64,000 nucleotides of DNA from CAYWBU01 sp942491525 (GTDB taxonomy: Bacteria > Desulfobacterota > Desulfomonilia > UBA1062): the NCBI GenBank assembly GCA_942491525.1, contig CALOBW010000056.1:62001-126000 (forward strand), written 5' to 3'. Position 1 is the first letter of the stretch; every line of letters begins with the position of its first letter. Positions 8,713 to 17,294 of this stretch are shown piece by piece. The translations under genes and the position numbers were made by a program. Under the pieces are notes generated by a model that made no database searches, was not told the DNA's origin, and saw only the letters and a list, made by a program, of their open reading frames with translations.

Positions 8713-9882
8713 ATGCCAAAATTTACGCGTCACAAAACTAAATATCCAGGTGTCTACTACATAGAAGGCACACCGTCGGGATGTAGTAAGCCTGAACCAA
8801 TTTATTATATCCGTTACAGGAAAGGCGATCGGTCCATCGAAGAAAAGGTAGGTAGTAAGTCCCGCGATGATATGACTCCGGCTAGAGCCAATGCGGTAAG
8901 GTCAGCCCGGCTATCTGGTGCCCAACCCTCGAACAAAGAAAAACGCGAGATAGCTGCTGAACGGAAGCGTTTGGACGCGAATCGTTGGACAATGGATAGA
9001 TTGTGGCAGGAATACAAAGATAATAAGTCGGATGTTAAGGGGATTAAGTTTGATAACAATCGGTATGATAACCATATTGGTCCAACGTTAGGACATAAGG
9101 AGCCAAAGGATATTGCCCCGCTGGATGTGGACCGTATCCGGATAAACCTTTTAAAAACTAAGTCACCTGCCACCGTCAGGAATGTGTTGGAGCTCATTCG
9201 CCGGATTGCAAATTTTGGTTTGAAAAAGCAGCTGTGCCCTGGTCTTGGATTTATAATTGAAATGCCTACTGTTAATAATCTGAAGACGGAATTTCTGACA
9301 GATGAAGAGTTGAAGAAATTCTGGCAGGCAGTAAACGATGACCCGAATATTCAGGTAGCAAACTTTATGAAGATGGCTATATTGACGGGCCTCCGTAGAG
9401 GTGAGTTATTTAATTTGGAGTGGAAATCTATAGAGTTCCAAAGAGGCTTTATTCGGATTATTGATCCTAAAGGTGGTGAGGATAAAGAGGTTCCCATGAA
9501 TAGTGCGGTTAGGGAGTTGCTTGAGAGCCACCCTAAGACCTCTAGCCCATACGTTTTTCCAGGACGAAATGGAAAGAAACGTACGGATATTAACCATCAA
9601 GCTAATCGAATTAAAAGCAATGCCGGGTTGCCCAAAGACTTTAGACCATTGCATGGATTGAGGCATACCTATGCTTCAATGCTTGCCTCATGCGGTGAAG
9701 TAGATATGTATACTCTCCAAAAACTAATGACCCATAAGTCACCTCAAATGACGCAGCGTTATGCCCATTTGCATGATGATGCATTGAAGCGTGCATCTGC
9801 GGTGGTGGAGAAGTTGGTCAGAGGCTCTGTTGAGTCTTTTGAGGATGAAAAAGGAGATGAAATAGCCGGATCAAGTGATTAA
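8713..9882 (+). CDS. tyrosine site-specific recombinase (integrase)
   Basis: A 389-residue phage-type integrase. An N-terminal basic region is followed by a SAM-like core-binding domain (about 95-190) and the catalytic domain (about 200-370). The conserved tetrad and tyrosine are visible: Arg in LTGLRRGEL, Lys in DPKGG, His-x-x-Arg in LHGLRHTY, His in LMTHKS and the nucleophile Tyr in QRYAHL. It lies 165 bp from the attachment repeat, reading away from it, which is usual for tRNA-integrating elements. The site used is initiator tRNA-fMet. The start at 8713 follows GGGATTAACT. Confidence 0.95.
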   Translation: MPKFTRHKTKYPGVYYIEGTPSGCSKPEPIYYIRYRKGDRSIEEKVGSKSRDDMTPARANAVRSARLSGAQPSNKEKREIAAERKRLDANRWTMDRLWQEYKDNKSDVKGIKFDNNRYDNHIGPTLGHKEPKDIAPLDVDRIRINLLKTKSPATVRNVLELIRRIANFGLKKQLCPGLGFIIEMPTVNNLKTEFLTDEELKKFWQAVNDDPNIQVANFMKMAILTGLRRGELFNLEWKSIEFQRGFIRIIDPKGGEDKEVPMNSAVRELLESHPKTSSPYVFPGRNGKKRTDINHQANRIKSNAGLPKDFRPLHGLRHTYASMLASCGEVDMYTLQKLMTHKSPQMTQRYAHLHDDALKRASAVVEKLVRGSVESFEDEKGDEIAGSSD

Positions 9883-9897
9883 TTTGACCCGGCTATT
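9861..9897. terminator. bidirectional hairpin between convergent genes
   Basis: AATAGCCGG (9861-9869) pairs with CCGGCTATT (9889-9897), and the stem continues inward with TCAA/TTGA across one mismatch. It spans the integrase stop and lies before the end of the convergent lipoprotein gene. A clear T-run is lacking, so termination is inferred. Confidence 0.5.
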
Positions 9898-9904
9898 GGG
9901 GAGT

Positions 9905-12436
9905 TTATAACTCTAAGGAAAATGTACTGATGCTTCCTTGCCAATAATAATCATGGGCACTTCCCGACGATGGGCGTCTTGGAATGTCGCAGATGCCACA
10001 GCTAGGAGATAGTTCCCAAAATCTTTCTAGGAATAAACGTAAATTGTCTTGCTTCAATGCATAGCTGAGATAGTTGTACTCAGATAATGTTAAGTCGCGT
10101 TGGAAATCAATGGCGATCCAGTAATATCCAGAGTTGTGGAATGAAGGGGCTTTGTCTCTTATGTCCAAGAAGACATCTCGTTCTATTTCAGGCATTCCTT
10201 GTCCGTAGTCAATTTCTTCATTTCTAAGAACAATGCGAACTCTATCCAGTTGGGACCAGTCATATTCAGGAATATCAGGTAATCCCGTTATAGAGAAGTT
10301 TTCAAGAGATATGCCTGCTTCAAATCGTTCGCTTGGGCCATGAATGGAATGGCTAATTGATCCGGGGTGGGCATCGGCGGTGAACATAATATCTGGATAT
10401 TCGCGGCCCGGGTCGTGGATTCTTTCAACTACATTCGTTATAACGACTAGCAGGTCGCTGTCACATCCATGGCCGGGATAGATGTTTGCATTGTTATCGT
10501 TGCAATCGCCGCTCGTTGCGATCAAATCTTCTGCAAGATAATAGTCTGCAGGCTGAGTTGTTGAGATTTGTGTTGTGCCATCAGAGTATTTGTCTCCATC
10601 GGCATCTTTGTACCATGTTTTTACTTGAGCTATATTTTGCATATATAACCGTAAGGAGTTTGTGCCTCTGAATGTTGTTTCTCCTTTGATGCCTACATCA
10701 ACCATGGTTCCTACAGCAGCATCATAAATGTTGAGTGGTGTCTTGCTGACAACAACAAATACATATCCAGGAATTGCTTTAAATTTGGCGAGATGGCCCT
10801 GGGGGTTACTTGTGTAGTTGGGTTCAAACCATGTTGTATTGTCCATAGACGAGGCTTCTACTTTGAGAGATAAATCGACATTTGAACTCCACAGTCTGGA
10901 AGAACTGTAGGCGATGGTTGGGAAGTACTCTTGTTGTTTGTTGATAACAATGTCGCTGGGGTCATTTGAAAGGTCGGGGCCATTCATGGCTAGATTCATC
11001 TGTGATGTGGTTAAATCAAATAGGTTTGATATAACGGTAGAAACCCACCAGCCGGGTGTGGTTGGGCCACTGGCTATCGTAAAGAGGGTTTCTATGGGGT
11101 CGATAAAATCATCATATAGATCAAAATTTTCATTCTCATAAACTTCCCTACTAATTACGAAAATTGCACAGTTATCAAGTTCAACAATATCTGCATATTT
11201 GTTTATAAGATCGTATCTGAAACATCTGGGGTCATTAGGTCCAATTTTGAGAAGGTCGATATATTCTGCTGCATCGGATGCATCTGAATATTTAACTTCA
11301 ATTTTAGGGTCATCCAGTATAACCGCAGGTTCATAAGGATTGCCGTTTAGTTTGCAATACACAGCGGAGTTTGACCAAGAGGTTATCAAGTCTTTGGGGA
11401 TGTCTATGGTAATTCCACCTTCAGACTCATTTATTAAAATCTGAATAGAGCCTTGTTCAATAAGTGCATCTATCGAATTAGATAGTACATTCTGATTGCT
11501 AAGAGGGTAGAACATTTCGAAGATTACACCTTGAGAAACAATTTTTGAATATCCGTCTGTTATTCCATCCTCTTCGATAATAGTTGTCTGAAGAGCGGCG
11601 GCACTGAAGGCCTGCTTGCTATACAAACATTTAATAGAGCTATCCCCATTCTGGGATAGCTCTATAGATCCATTGTCTAGTTGGACACTTTCAGAAAGGA
11701 AGTCTTCTCCTAGGACATCTTCTGAAATATTTGTGAAGATGGAATCGTAAAGCTGAAGCCTTGTAGATTCATCATGGTTTGTATGGATCGTAGAGACAGG
11801 TCCATGCAGGACAATATCCCATTGTTCTGAGCAGGTAGTTTTGTCGTTATAGGGATTAAAACGTAAAACATCGTTGTAATCAATATTGCCATCATTGGTT
11901 AAATCTTTTGTAAGTAAAGATTTTGAAAGATCGTCAAGCATTTGCAAGAGTGCGCTTGGCTCTAGTTGGCTGAGGTCATGGTCTTGTTTGATTTTTAGAA
12001 ATAGGTAGTCGGATAGAGGGGTGACAGCAATGAGCCCCTTACGGATTTCCCCTGCTTTTGCAAGACAGTAGATCGCTCCTTTATTAGGAGTGCTCTCTTC
12101 ATCGATATTCCCATCATTATCGACATCAATATCGTTGCCACCAGAGACCTTAAGGAGAATCCACTCATCATCAGGAATGCATTTTAGCAGAAGGAAAAAA
12201 CGTCCAGAAAGACTGATGCTTTCATTACAGCCAGAGGTTTTTCTTGGGCCTTCGATTGGCTCTGATAGGTCCGATAACTGATATGCGTAAACATCTGCAT
12301 CTGCTAATAGACCGAGGACTGCTTGGTTAGTAGGTACTTTTTCAAAAACTAGATTCCAGAATCTATCACTTTCTTTGCAGCCAAACATAAGTGTTGAAAT
12401 TGCAAGAATATACAGCACGGTTTTTAACGATTTCAT
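9905..12436 (-). CDS. large lipoprotein with MopE-type metal-binding motif
   Basis: An 843-residue exported lipoprotein: the ATG at 12436, preceded by GGGAGGC, gives a signal peptide ending in the lipobox LMFGC. Most of it matches no family I recognise. Three Asp/Asn-rich calcium-loop-like stretches are visible: DVDNDGNIDEES near residue 105, TNDGNIDYND near 185, and KDADGDKYSDG near 625 followed by GDCNDNNANIYPG, the MopE/DUF putative metal-binding pattern. The middle region may be extracellular beta-rich. It is transcribed against the integrase within the mobile element and is the largest non-mobility gene there. It could be a surface adhesin or an exclusion-type protein; neither can be shown. 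Confidence 0.8.
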   Translation of the reverse strand: MKSLKTVLYILAISTLMFGCKESDRFWNLVFEKVPTNQAVLGLLADADVYAYQLSDLSEPIEGPRKTSGCNESISLSGRFFLLLKCIPDDEWILLKVSGGNDIDVDNDGNIDEESTPNKGAIYCLAKAGEIRKGLIAVTPLSDYLFLKIKQDHDLSQLEPSALLQMLDDLSKSLLTKDLTNDGNIDYNDVLRFNPYNDKTTCSEQWDIVLHGPVSTIHTNHDESTRLQLYDSIFTNISEDVLGEDFLSESVQLDNGSIELSQNGDSSIKCLYSKQAFSAAALQTTIIEEDGITDGYSKIVSQGVIFEMFYPLSNQNVLSNSIDALIEQGSIQILINESEGGITIDIPKDLITSWSNSAVYCKLNGNPYEPAVILDDPKIEVKYSDASDAAEYIDLLKIGPNDPRCFRYDLINKYADIVELDNCAIFVISREVYENENFDLYDDFIDPIETLFTIASGPTTPGWWVSTVISNLFDLTTSQMNLAMNGPDLSNDPSDIVINKQQEYFPTIAYSSSRLWSSNVDLSLKVEASSMDNTTWFEPNYTSNPQGHLAKFKAIPGYVFVVVSKTPLNIYDAAVGTMVDVGIKGETTFRGTNSLRLYMQNIAQVKTWYKDADGDKYSDGTTQISTTQPADYYLAEDLIATSGDCNDNNANIYPGHGCDSDLLVVITNVVERIHDPGREYPDIMFTADAHPGSISHSIHGPSERFEAGISLENFSITGLPDIPEYDWSQLDRVRIVLRNEEIDYGQGMPEIERDVFLDIRDKAPSFHNSGYYWIAIDFQRDLTLSEYNYLSYALKQDNLRLFLERFWELSPSCGICDIPRRPSSGSAHDYYWQGSISTFSLEL

Positions 12437-12553
12437 AACTGAGCCTCCCAATTTAATAGAAATATTAGTAATTAATAGATTATAGGATGATAATGATGAA
12501 TACGCAAGGTAGCCGAATGGATACCCCGCAAGAAGTATGCTTGTAATGTGTTG

Positions 12554-13360
12554 TTAAGATTTATGATTTAAGAGATCATTAATAGATTGAGGGGTTATCC
12601 CTTTATTTCTAATTGCTTTGATTAGTTTTAGCTCATCTTCATTGGGAATGAATCCGCAATCTCGAAGTTTGCTTAAGTGCCACATTTCGTCTGTTGTTGG
12701 TTTTAAATATGGGAAAAACGCATGGTCTGAGTGTTTAAATAAGGGTTCAATGTCTGCTTTGCAGACAGTCCAGTTACGTATTTTTTCATAAAGTTCTGAA
12801 GAAATAGTTTGTTCACTAAAGGCAAATATTTTTTTGTGAGTGATTGCTTCATGTTGAACAAAGAGATTAAGGGCTTGTTCTAGTTTTGTATCTACAAGGA
12901 CAGCTCTATTGCTGGATTTGCGTCTGATTATGAAATAATTGTTATCTGAATCCTTGACGGCCACAGCGTATATGGGGCGTTCAGAAAGGCTTAGGTTTTT
13001 AATTCGAGTAAATATGTTCATATCAGTAATGAGGGATATGAATTCTAATTCGCCACTGTTTAGTATTAGAGACGCGAATGGTTCTATCGGTTTACCTTTT
13101 ATGGTCGAGAAAGTAATATGTAATTTGATTAGGTGGTCGCTGCGAAATAGGTTTTGATTACTGTCTTTAAGAAAATCTGGGTTTATATTTAATGCCTCAG
13201 CAATCATATTGAGATTATTTTCTTGTGTTCGGTATCGACCTTTTTCAAAGGTTGAGTATGTGGACTGATTGATGACATGGTTGCATCTTTTTAGTACTTC
13301 CTGTTGGGACATCCCTTGCCATTCTCTAATGTTTTTAAATAGTTTGTGCGTTTGTGTCAT
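12554..13360 (-). CDS. XRE-family transcriptional regulator
   Basis: A 268-residue protein with an N-terminal helix-turn-helix (about 5-65: WQGMSQQEVLKRC, YSTFEKGRYRTQ). The C-terminal 200 residues are unassigned; they contain no S24 peptidase Ser/Lys motif that I can see, so self-cleavage is not supported. Transcribed away from the small genes that lead to the mobility module, it is positioned like the CI-type repressor controlling excision and transfer. The intergenic region upstream contains inverted and direct repeats suitable as operators. Confidence 0.75.
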   Translation of the reverse strand: MTQTHKLFKNIREWQGMSQQEVLKRCNHVINQSTYSTFEKGRYRTQENNLNMIAEALNINPDFLKDSNQNLFRSDHLIKLHITFSTIKGKPIEPFASLILNSGELEFISLITDMNIFTRIKNLSLSERPIYAVAVKDSDNNYFIIRRKSSNRAVLVDTKLEQALNLFVQHEAITHKKIFAFSEQTISSELYEKIRNWTVCKADIEPLFKHSDHAFFPYLKPTTDEMWHLSKLRDCGFIPNEDELKLIKAIRNKGITPQSINDLLNHKS

Positions 13361-13533
13361 GAGGCTATTGTATTGGGTTATCAGTATAGTGTCAATAGTA
13401 TTGGGCTTGTTTTGTCGTAATTATCGCGATACAAGAGGTAATCTAAATGTTATTTTGATGTTGACTCTCGATATTTTATCAGGCTTTATGGATAATATAT
13501 CGATTTGTTGAATGCGTATGATAGGAGGAAAAT
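13361..13533. promoter_or_regulatory. divergent regulatory region of the element
   Basis: This AT-rich interval separates the XRE regulator from the mobility side. It holds the perfect palindrome TATCGCGATA (13422-13431), two copies of GTATTGGG (about 13370 and 13398) and an inverted CTATTG/CAATAG pair. These are operator candidates for the XRE protein. A ribosome site AGGAGG stands before the ATG at 13534. Confidence 0.45.
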
Positions 13534-13758
13534 ATGTATATGATTTTGAATCTGAAGATAAGAATACTTAGATCCGTAATAAAGGTCGCATTGAGGATCA
13601 CAATTTGGGGACTGAAGACGCACTCGCAATCACTAGAGGAGTATGGCGGTGATTGGGATGCTGCTCGGGGCTTATATCATTTGCTTGAAGCCGCCTGCAT
13701 TTTGAATTTATTTACTAAAGCTGAGCTTGTATCAATGGGCATTACATTTGCTGAGTGA
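13534..13758 (+). CDS. small protein of unknown function
   Basis: A 74-residue protein beginning at an ATG with a strong ribosome site (ATAGGAGGAAAAT). The first 28 residues are basic and hydrophobic, the remainder is acidic with a predicted helical segment (WDAARGLYHLLEAACIL). I recognise no family. It is the first gene on the mobility side and its stop lies 4 nt before the excisionase-like start, so the two are probably co-translated. Confidence 0.55.
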   Translation: MYMILNLKIRILRSVIKVALRITIWGLKTHSQSLEEYGGDWDAARGLYHLLEAACILNLFTKAELVSMGITFAE

Positions 13759-13762
13759 TGAT

Positions 13763-13945
13763 ATGTATATCAAAGAGACTGAAGTAGCTGAAATTATTGG
13801 TCTTAGTGTTCATTTTCTGCGAAGCCAGCGAAGTGCAAAGCCGAATGATATGATTCCATATTATAAGGTTGCTTCGCGAGTTAGGTATAAGAAAGAAGAG
13901 GTTATCGATTGGGTTGAAAAACGAAGAATTGATTTGAAGAATTAG
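13763..13945 (+). CDS. AlpA/Xis-like helix-turn-helix protein
   Basis: A 60-residue protein with the MerR-like winged helix used by excisionases and AlpA regulators: ETEVAEIIGLSVHFLRSQRS, then a YYKVASRVRYKKEEVIDWVEKR segment typical of the wing and following helix (written here in part). I chose the ATG at 13763 because homology starts immediately there; an upstream frame extension lacks it. In this setting it probably controls excision of the element or transcription of int. Confidence 0.8.
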   Translation: MYIKETEVAEIIGLSVHFLRSQRSAKPNDMIPYYKVASRVRYKKEEVIDWVEKRRIDLKN

Positions 13946-13950
13946 TGTGC

Positions 13951-14074
13951 ACGGTTGGCGTTGCAGCGCCAACCGTACGTTACGACACTAAAGTTGCTGG
14001 GTAGCAAAATAGGGCCGTAGTCTATGTATATCACTGCGCTGTAGCCCTGTCCACTCTCCACAAAGGAGGAAACA
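13951..14074. other. candidate origin of transfer
   Basis: A perfect 10-bp hairpin with a 6-nt loop (ACGGTTGGCG ... CGCCAACCGT, 13951-13976) lies 98 bp before the relaxase gene. Nearer the relaxase, AGGGC and GCCCT flank a region containing CTGTAGCCC, resembling the CTATAGCCC nic region of R388-type MobF systems. Noncoding, hairpin-bearing DNA directly upstream of a MobF relaxase is the usual place for oriT. The exact nic site is a guess. Confidence 0.45.
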
Positions 14075-16729
14075 ATGGTGTCAATTACTGTCCTTAAAGG
14101 GTTGCAGGCTATTGTATCCTATTACGATCTGCTGGATGATTACTATGCAAAACAGTATCCAGGCGAATGGTATGGCAAGGGAGCTGAGGCTTTAGGTCTT
14201 GGCGGCCCTGTAGAGCGGGATGCACTCTCAAAAATTCTGCAAGGTTTTGATTTGGATGGCCAGCAACTTATTAAGGCTGGTCCTAATAAAGAACATCGCC
14301 CAGGTGTTGATTTAACCTTTAGCCCTCCGAAAAGTTTTTCAGTTTTGTCGATATATGATGACAGGTTGGCAGATATTCATCACCGAGCAGTTAAATCAAC
14401 GCTTGAGTATTTGGAACCAGCTCTAATTCAAGCTCGTAATACCCATGACGGACTTACTTCTAGAATAAATACAGATAAGATGGTTGCTGCACTGTATCAG
14501 CATCATCTTTCGCGTGAATTGGACCCCCAGATTCATACGCATGTGGTTATTGCCAACATGACACGGGATGAAAGCGGTGAATGGAAGGCAATATCTAATG
14601 AAGAGTTATTTCGTAACAAAATGTTGCTGGGTCAGATTTATCGGAATGAGCTGGCGCATCTCCTTACTAAAGAAATGGGTTATGCGATCAGAAGCGACAG
14701 CAAGGGTTTATTTGAGATTAGTGGTGTAGATTCACAGGTAGTTGATGCATTTAGTGCTCGGTCAAAACAGATTGAAGCTCTAGTGTCCGAACTGAGGGAT
14801 CGGTATCCGAGTGCCGATGGTCAGAAACTGCGTGAAATAGCCGCAATAGACAGTCGCGAAGCTAAGCGGGATGTCAGCGTTAGTGAATTGCGTGAGCTTT
14901 GGGAAAGTAAAATTCAGGAGCTTGGCCAGACCAAAGAATCTATATTCCATGCTGTTGAAGATGCCGCTCAGAAAAGTCAATTAAAATCATTATCTGTAGA
15001 GCAGTATATAATTAAAGGAATTGAAGTTCTGATAGAGAACGAGAGTGTTTTTACGAAGGAGGAGTTACTCAAAGAGAGTGCGAGATTGTCTATAGGTAAT
15101 GAGACCATCAACACCTTGGATAAGGGAATAAATGCATCGGTTGAGAGAGGTGAGATAGTCCAACTTGCTGCCAATGCCTATACCACGCCAGAGATGCTTA
15201 GGGTTGAGGCGCAGATTGTTGAAATGGTCCAGCGTGGCCAACATGCAGTTCCCCCAATCTATAATGATATTGAAGTCGATAAACGGATCAAAGAATCAGA
15301 TGTGGAGTTAAACTATGGCCAAGCGGAGGTAGTCAAAGGAGTTTATACGCTACCCCATCGAGTAGTTGCGGTGAATGGTCCTCCTGGAGTGGGAAAGTCT
15401 ACAGCGGCAGGAGTTGCAAAGCAGATAGCTCCGGATGATGTAAATATTCGTGGTCTGACGATTACCGGCAAGGCAGCGTCAGAGCTTGAAAGTGTAGGAG
15501 TTAAGTCTAGCACGATACATTCGTTTTTGCAGAGCTCGGAGCGAACCATATCCATTCGTCCAAGTAGGGAGATATGGCTTGTAGATGAGGCTTCTATGGC
15601 GGGATCTGTGGTTTTGCATCAGATTTTATCCAGAGCAGAAGCATATCAAGCAAGAGTTGTATTAATGGGAGACACCCAGCAATTACCTTCAATTGAGGCA
15701 GGAATGATGTTTGGGCAGTTGCAGAAGCAGAATCATATACATACGGTCCGAATGGATGAAATTGTCAGACAAAGGAATCCTGCATATCGAGATGTTGTCG
15801 TTAATTTCTCGTCAAAGCGAATAGACGAGGCTTTCTCAAAAATTGAACGATTAGGAAAATTAGTGCAGGAGCCAGATAGAGAGAGCCGGCTTTTTAAGGT
15901 TGCGAAGGAGTTCTCAGCGAGAGACTCCGAAGAGCGGCTTTTGATTGCGTCGATAAATCGAGATCGGAAAGCACTTAATGATTTAGTTCGTAAAAACTAT
16001 CAGGATCAGGGGGTACTGGCCAAATCTGAAAATCTACTTGTGGTTAGGCACTCGAAAGGGTTGTCGTCAAGGGAGCAGTATTTTGCATCATCCTATGCCG
16101 AAGGGGATGTGATTTATGCCAGAAAATCAGGTGTATTGGGCCGAGCTGGTGCAGAAGCCAGGATCGTAGATACTGAGCCATTTTCAAATTCAATTATCGT
16201 TAAGACAGATCGGGGGATAGAGCAGACGATTAACTTAACACGCGATGGCAACAAGATTGGGGTGTTCAGTGAGGAAGAACAGTCATTCGCGGTAGGTGAT
16301 AAGATTGCCTTCGGCAAGAATGATCGGTCATTGGGTGTTCAAAATGGCAGTACAGGTTTAATTCAGAGCATTGACAGTAACGGACGGTTATCTGTTCAGC
16401 TGAGCTCTGGTCGGGAGATTAGCTTCACGCCAGAGCAATATGGTTATTTTGATTATGGATATGTATCGACCGCGTATAAAAGCCAAGGTCAGACCTCTAG
16501 GGAAGTCTTCGTTTTTACCGACACAAAGCAGCATCAAAGTTTCAATAGTCTCCTTGTGTCAATTTCTCGCGGTAAGGATGATTTAAAAATCTATACTGAT
16601 GATTCATCGCGATTAATTGAACAAGCCAAGCACGAGCAAATAAAGTCGTCTACGCTCGAGTATAGTCAACCGGAACGTATATCTCAGGAGGTACAGCATG
16701 ATCGTGGAAACCAGTCACTCGACCTCTGA
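14075..16729 (+). CDS. MobF-family conjugative relaxase with helicase domain (TraI/TrwC type)
   Basis: An 884-residue bifunctional protein that should nick oriT and unwind the transferred strand. Relaxase domain: tyrosine pairs YY at 16-17 and 23-24, the EWYGKGAEALGL motif, and the HUH-type metal triad H143, H154 and H156 in DPQIHTHV. Helicase domain: Walker A GPPGVGKST near residue 435, Walker B VDEASM near 505, and the superfamily-1 motif YVSTAYKSQGQT near 800. It is slightly shorter than TrwC (about 970) and half the length of F TraI. A perfect AAAGGAGG ribosome site precedes the ATG. It heads the transfer module followed by a ribbon-helix-helix protein and coupling protein. Confidence 0.95.
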   Translation: MVSITVLKGLQAIVSYYDLLDDYYAKQYPGEWYGKGAEALGLGGPVERDALSKILQGFDLDGQQLIKAGPNKEHRPGVDLTFSPPKSFSVLSIYDDRLADIHHRAVKSTLEYLEPALIQARNTHDGLTSRINTDKMVAALYQHHLSRELDPQIHTHVVIANMTRDESGEWKAISNEELFRNKMLLGQIYRNELAHLLTKEMGYAIRSDSKGLFEISGVDSQVVDAFSARSKQIEALVSELRDRYPSADGQKLREIAAIDSREAKRDVSVSELRELWESKIQELGQTKESIFHAVEDAAQKSQLKSLSVEQYIIKGIEVLIENESVFTKEELLKESARLSIGNETINTLDKGINASVERGEIVQLAANAYTTPEMLRVEAQIVEMVQRGQHAVPPIYNDIEVDKRIKESDVELNYGQAEVVKGVYTLPHRVVAVNGPPGVGKSTAAGVAKQIAPDDVNIRGLTITGKAASELESVGVKSSTIHSFLQSSERTISIRPSREIWLVDEASMAGSVVLHQILSRAEAYQARVVLMGDTQQLPSIEAGMMFGQLQKQNHIHTVRMDEIVRQRNPAYRDVVVNFSSKRIDEAFSKIERLGKLVQEPDRESRLFKVAKEFSARDSEERLLIASINRDRKALNDLVRKNYQDQGVLAKSENLLVVRHSKGLSSREQYFASSYAEGDVIYARKSGVLGRAGAEARIVDTEPFSNSIIVKTDRGIEQTINLTRDGNKIGVFSEEEQSFAVGDKIAFGKNDRSLGVQNGSTGLIQSIDSNGRLSVQLSSGREISFTPEQYGYFDYGYVSTAYKSQGQTSREVFVFTDTKQHQSFNSLLVSISRGKDDLKIYTDDSSRLIEQAKHEQIKSSTLEYSQPERISQEVQHDRGNQSLDL

Positions 16730-16925
16730 TGCAAGTTACCAAGTCCGCTCTCTGTATTGTGACACACCCAACGCAATGTTTGATTGCCACAACTGCATGT
16801 CGCGGATGCTGCTAAAACACCAATTTCTTCAGGAATACTCTGTGTTGTTGCTGATAGTCACAAATGACAGTCATTTGGTGGTGTGTTTTGGGCATAGTGT
16901 TTCGATTTTGTGGTTGATTCTTTGA
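16698..16925 (+). CDS. possible small protein overlapping the relaxase 3' end
   Basis: A 75-residue reading frame starts 32 nt before the relaxase stop in another frame, with AGGAGG six bases upstream of its ATG. It contains five cysteines in its first half and a hydrophobic tail. No family is recognised. The ribosome site is the main support; the frame could still be non-coding. Confidence 0.35.
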   Translation: MIVETSHSTSDASYQVRSLYCDTPNAMFDCHNCMSRMLLKHQFLQEYSVLLLIVTNDSHLVVCFGHSVSILWLIL

Positions 16926-16988
16926 ATGTCAAATTTGCCGTCATGCAGAGCATGGGCGGTGAAGAATTACAATTAAAAGGAGGTCAAA

Positions 16989-17294
16989 ATGGCCCGAAAG
17001 AGAATTAGTATAACCCTAAACGAACAAGATGGAAAAAAGATTGATGCAATTGCTGCAGAACTTGGCTTGGATAGAACTAAAACTGTGCGGCTGCTGATCT
17101 CAACTTGGGCACCTTGGCGCATTGATGAGGTGAAGCAGCAGCTGGGCCGGCAAAGCAACCTTATTATATATCTCGCCTACCTCGTTGCTGAATATATTAA
17201 GAGAGCTGCGGGCAGCGACGTGTTTTATCAGCTTAATAGAGCTGCAAATGAACGTCTTAGATCATATAAGCATGATGGGAGGTTTCTCCCATGA
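16989..17294 (+). CDS. ribbon-helix-helix mobilization accessory protein
   Basis: A 101-residue protein whose first 45 residues have the ribbon-helix-helix pattern (RKRISITLNEQDGKKIDAIA, then LGLDRTKTVRLLI). Proteins of this type (TraY, TrwA, MobC-like) bind oriT and assist the relaxase or recruit the coupling protein. The second half is helical with a hydrophobic stretch. AAAAGGAGG precedes the ATG, and its stop overlaps the coupling-protein start by 4 nt. The position between relaxase and coupling protein supports the role; MobC-like or TrwA-like cannot be separated. Confidence 0.75.
   Translation: MARKRISITLNEQDGKKIDAIAAELGLDRTKTVRLLISTWAPWRIDEVKQQLGRQSNLIIYLAYLVAEYIKRAAGSDVFYQLNRAANERLRSYKHDGRFLP

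Noticed and set aside
13951..13976. Hairpin as a rho-independent terminator of the excisionase-like gene
   Set aside because: No T-run follows and the position before a MobF relaxase fits oriT better; termination is still possible.
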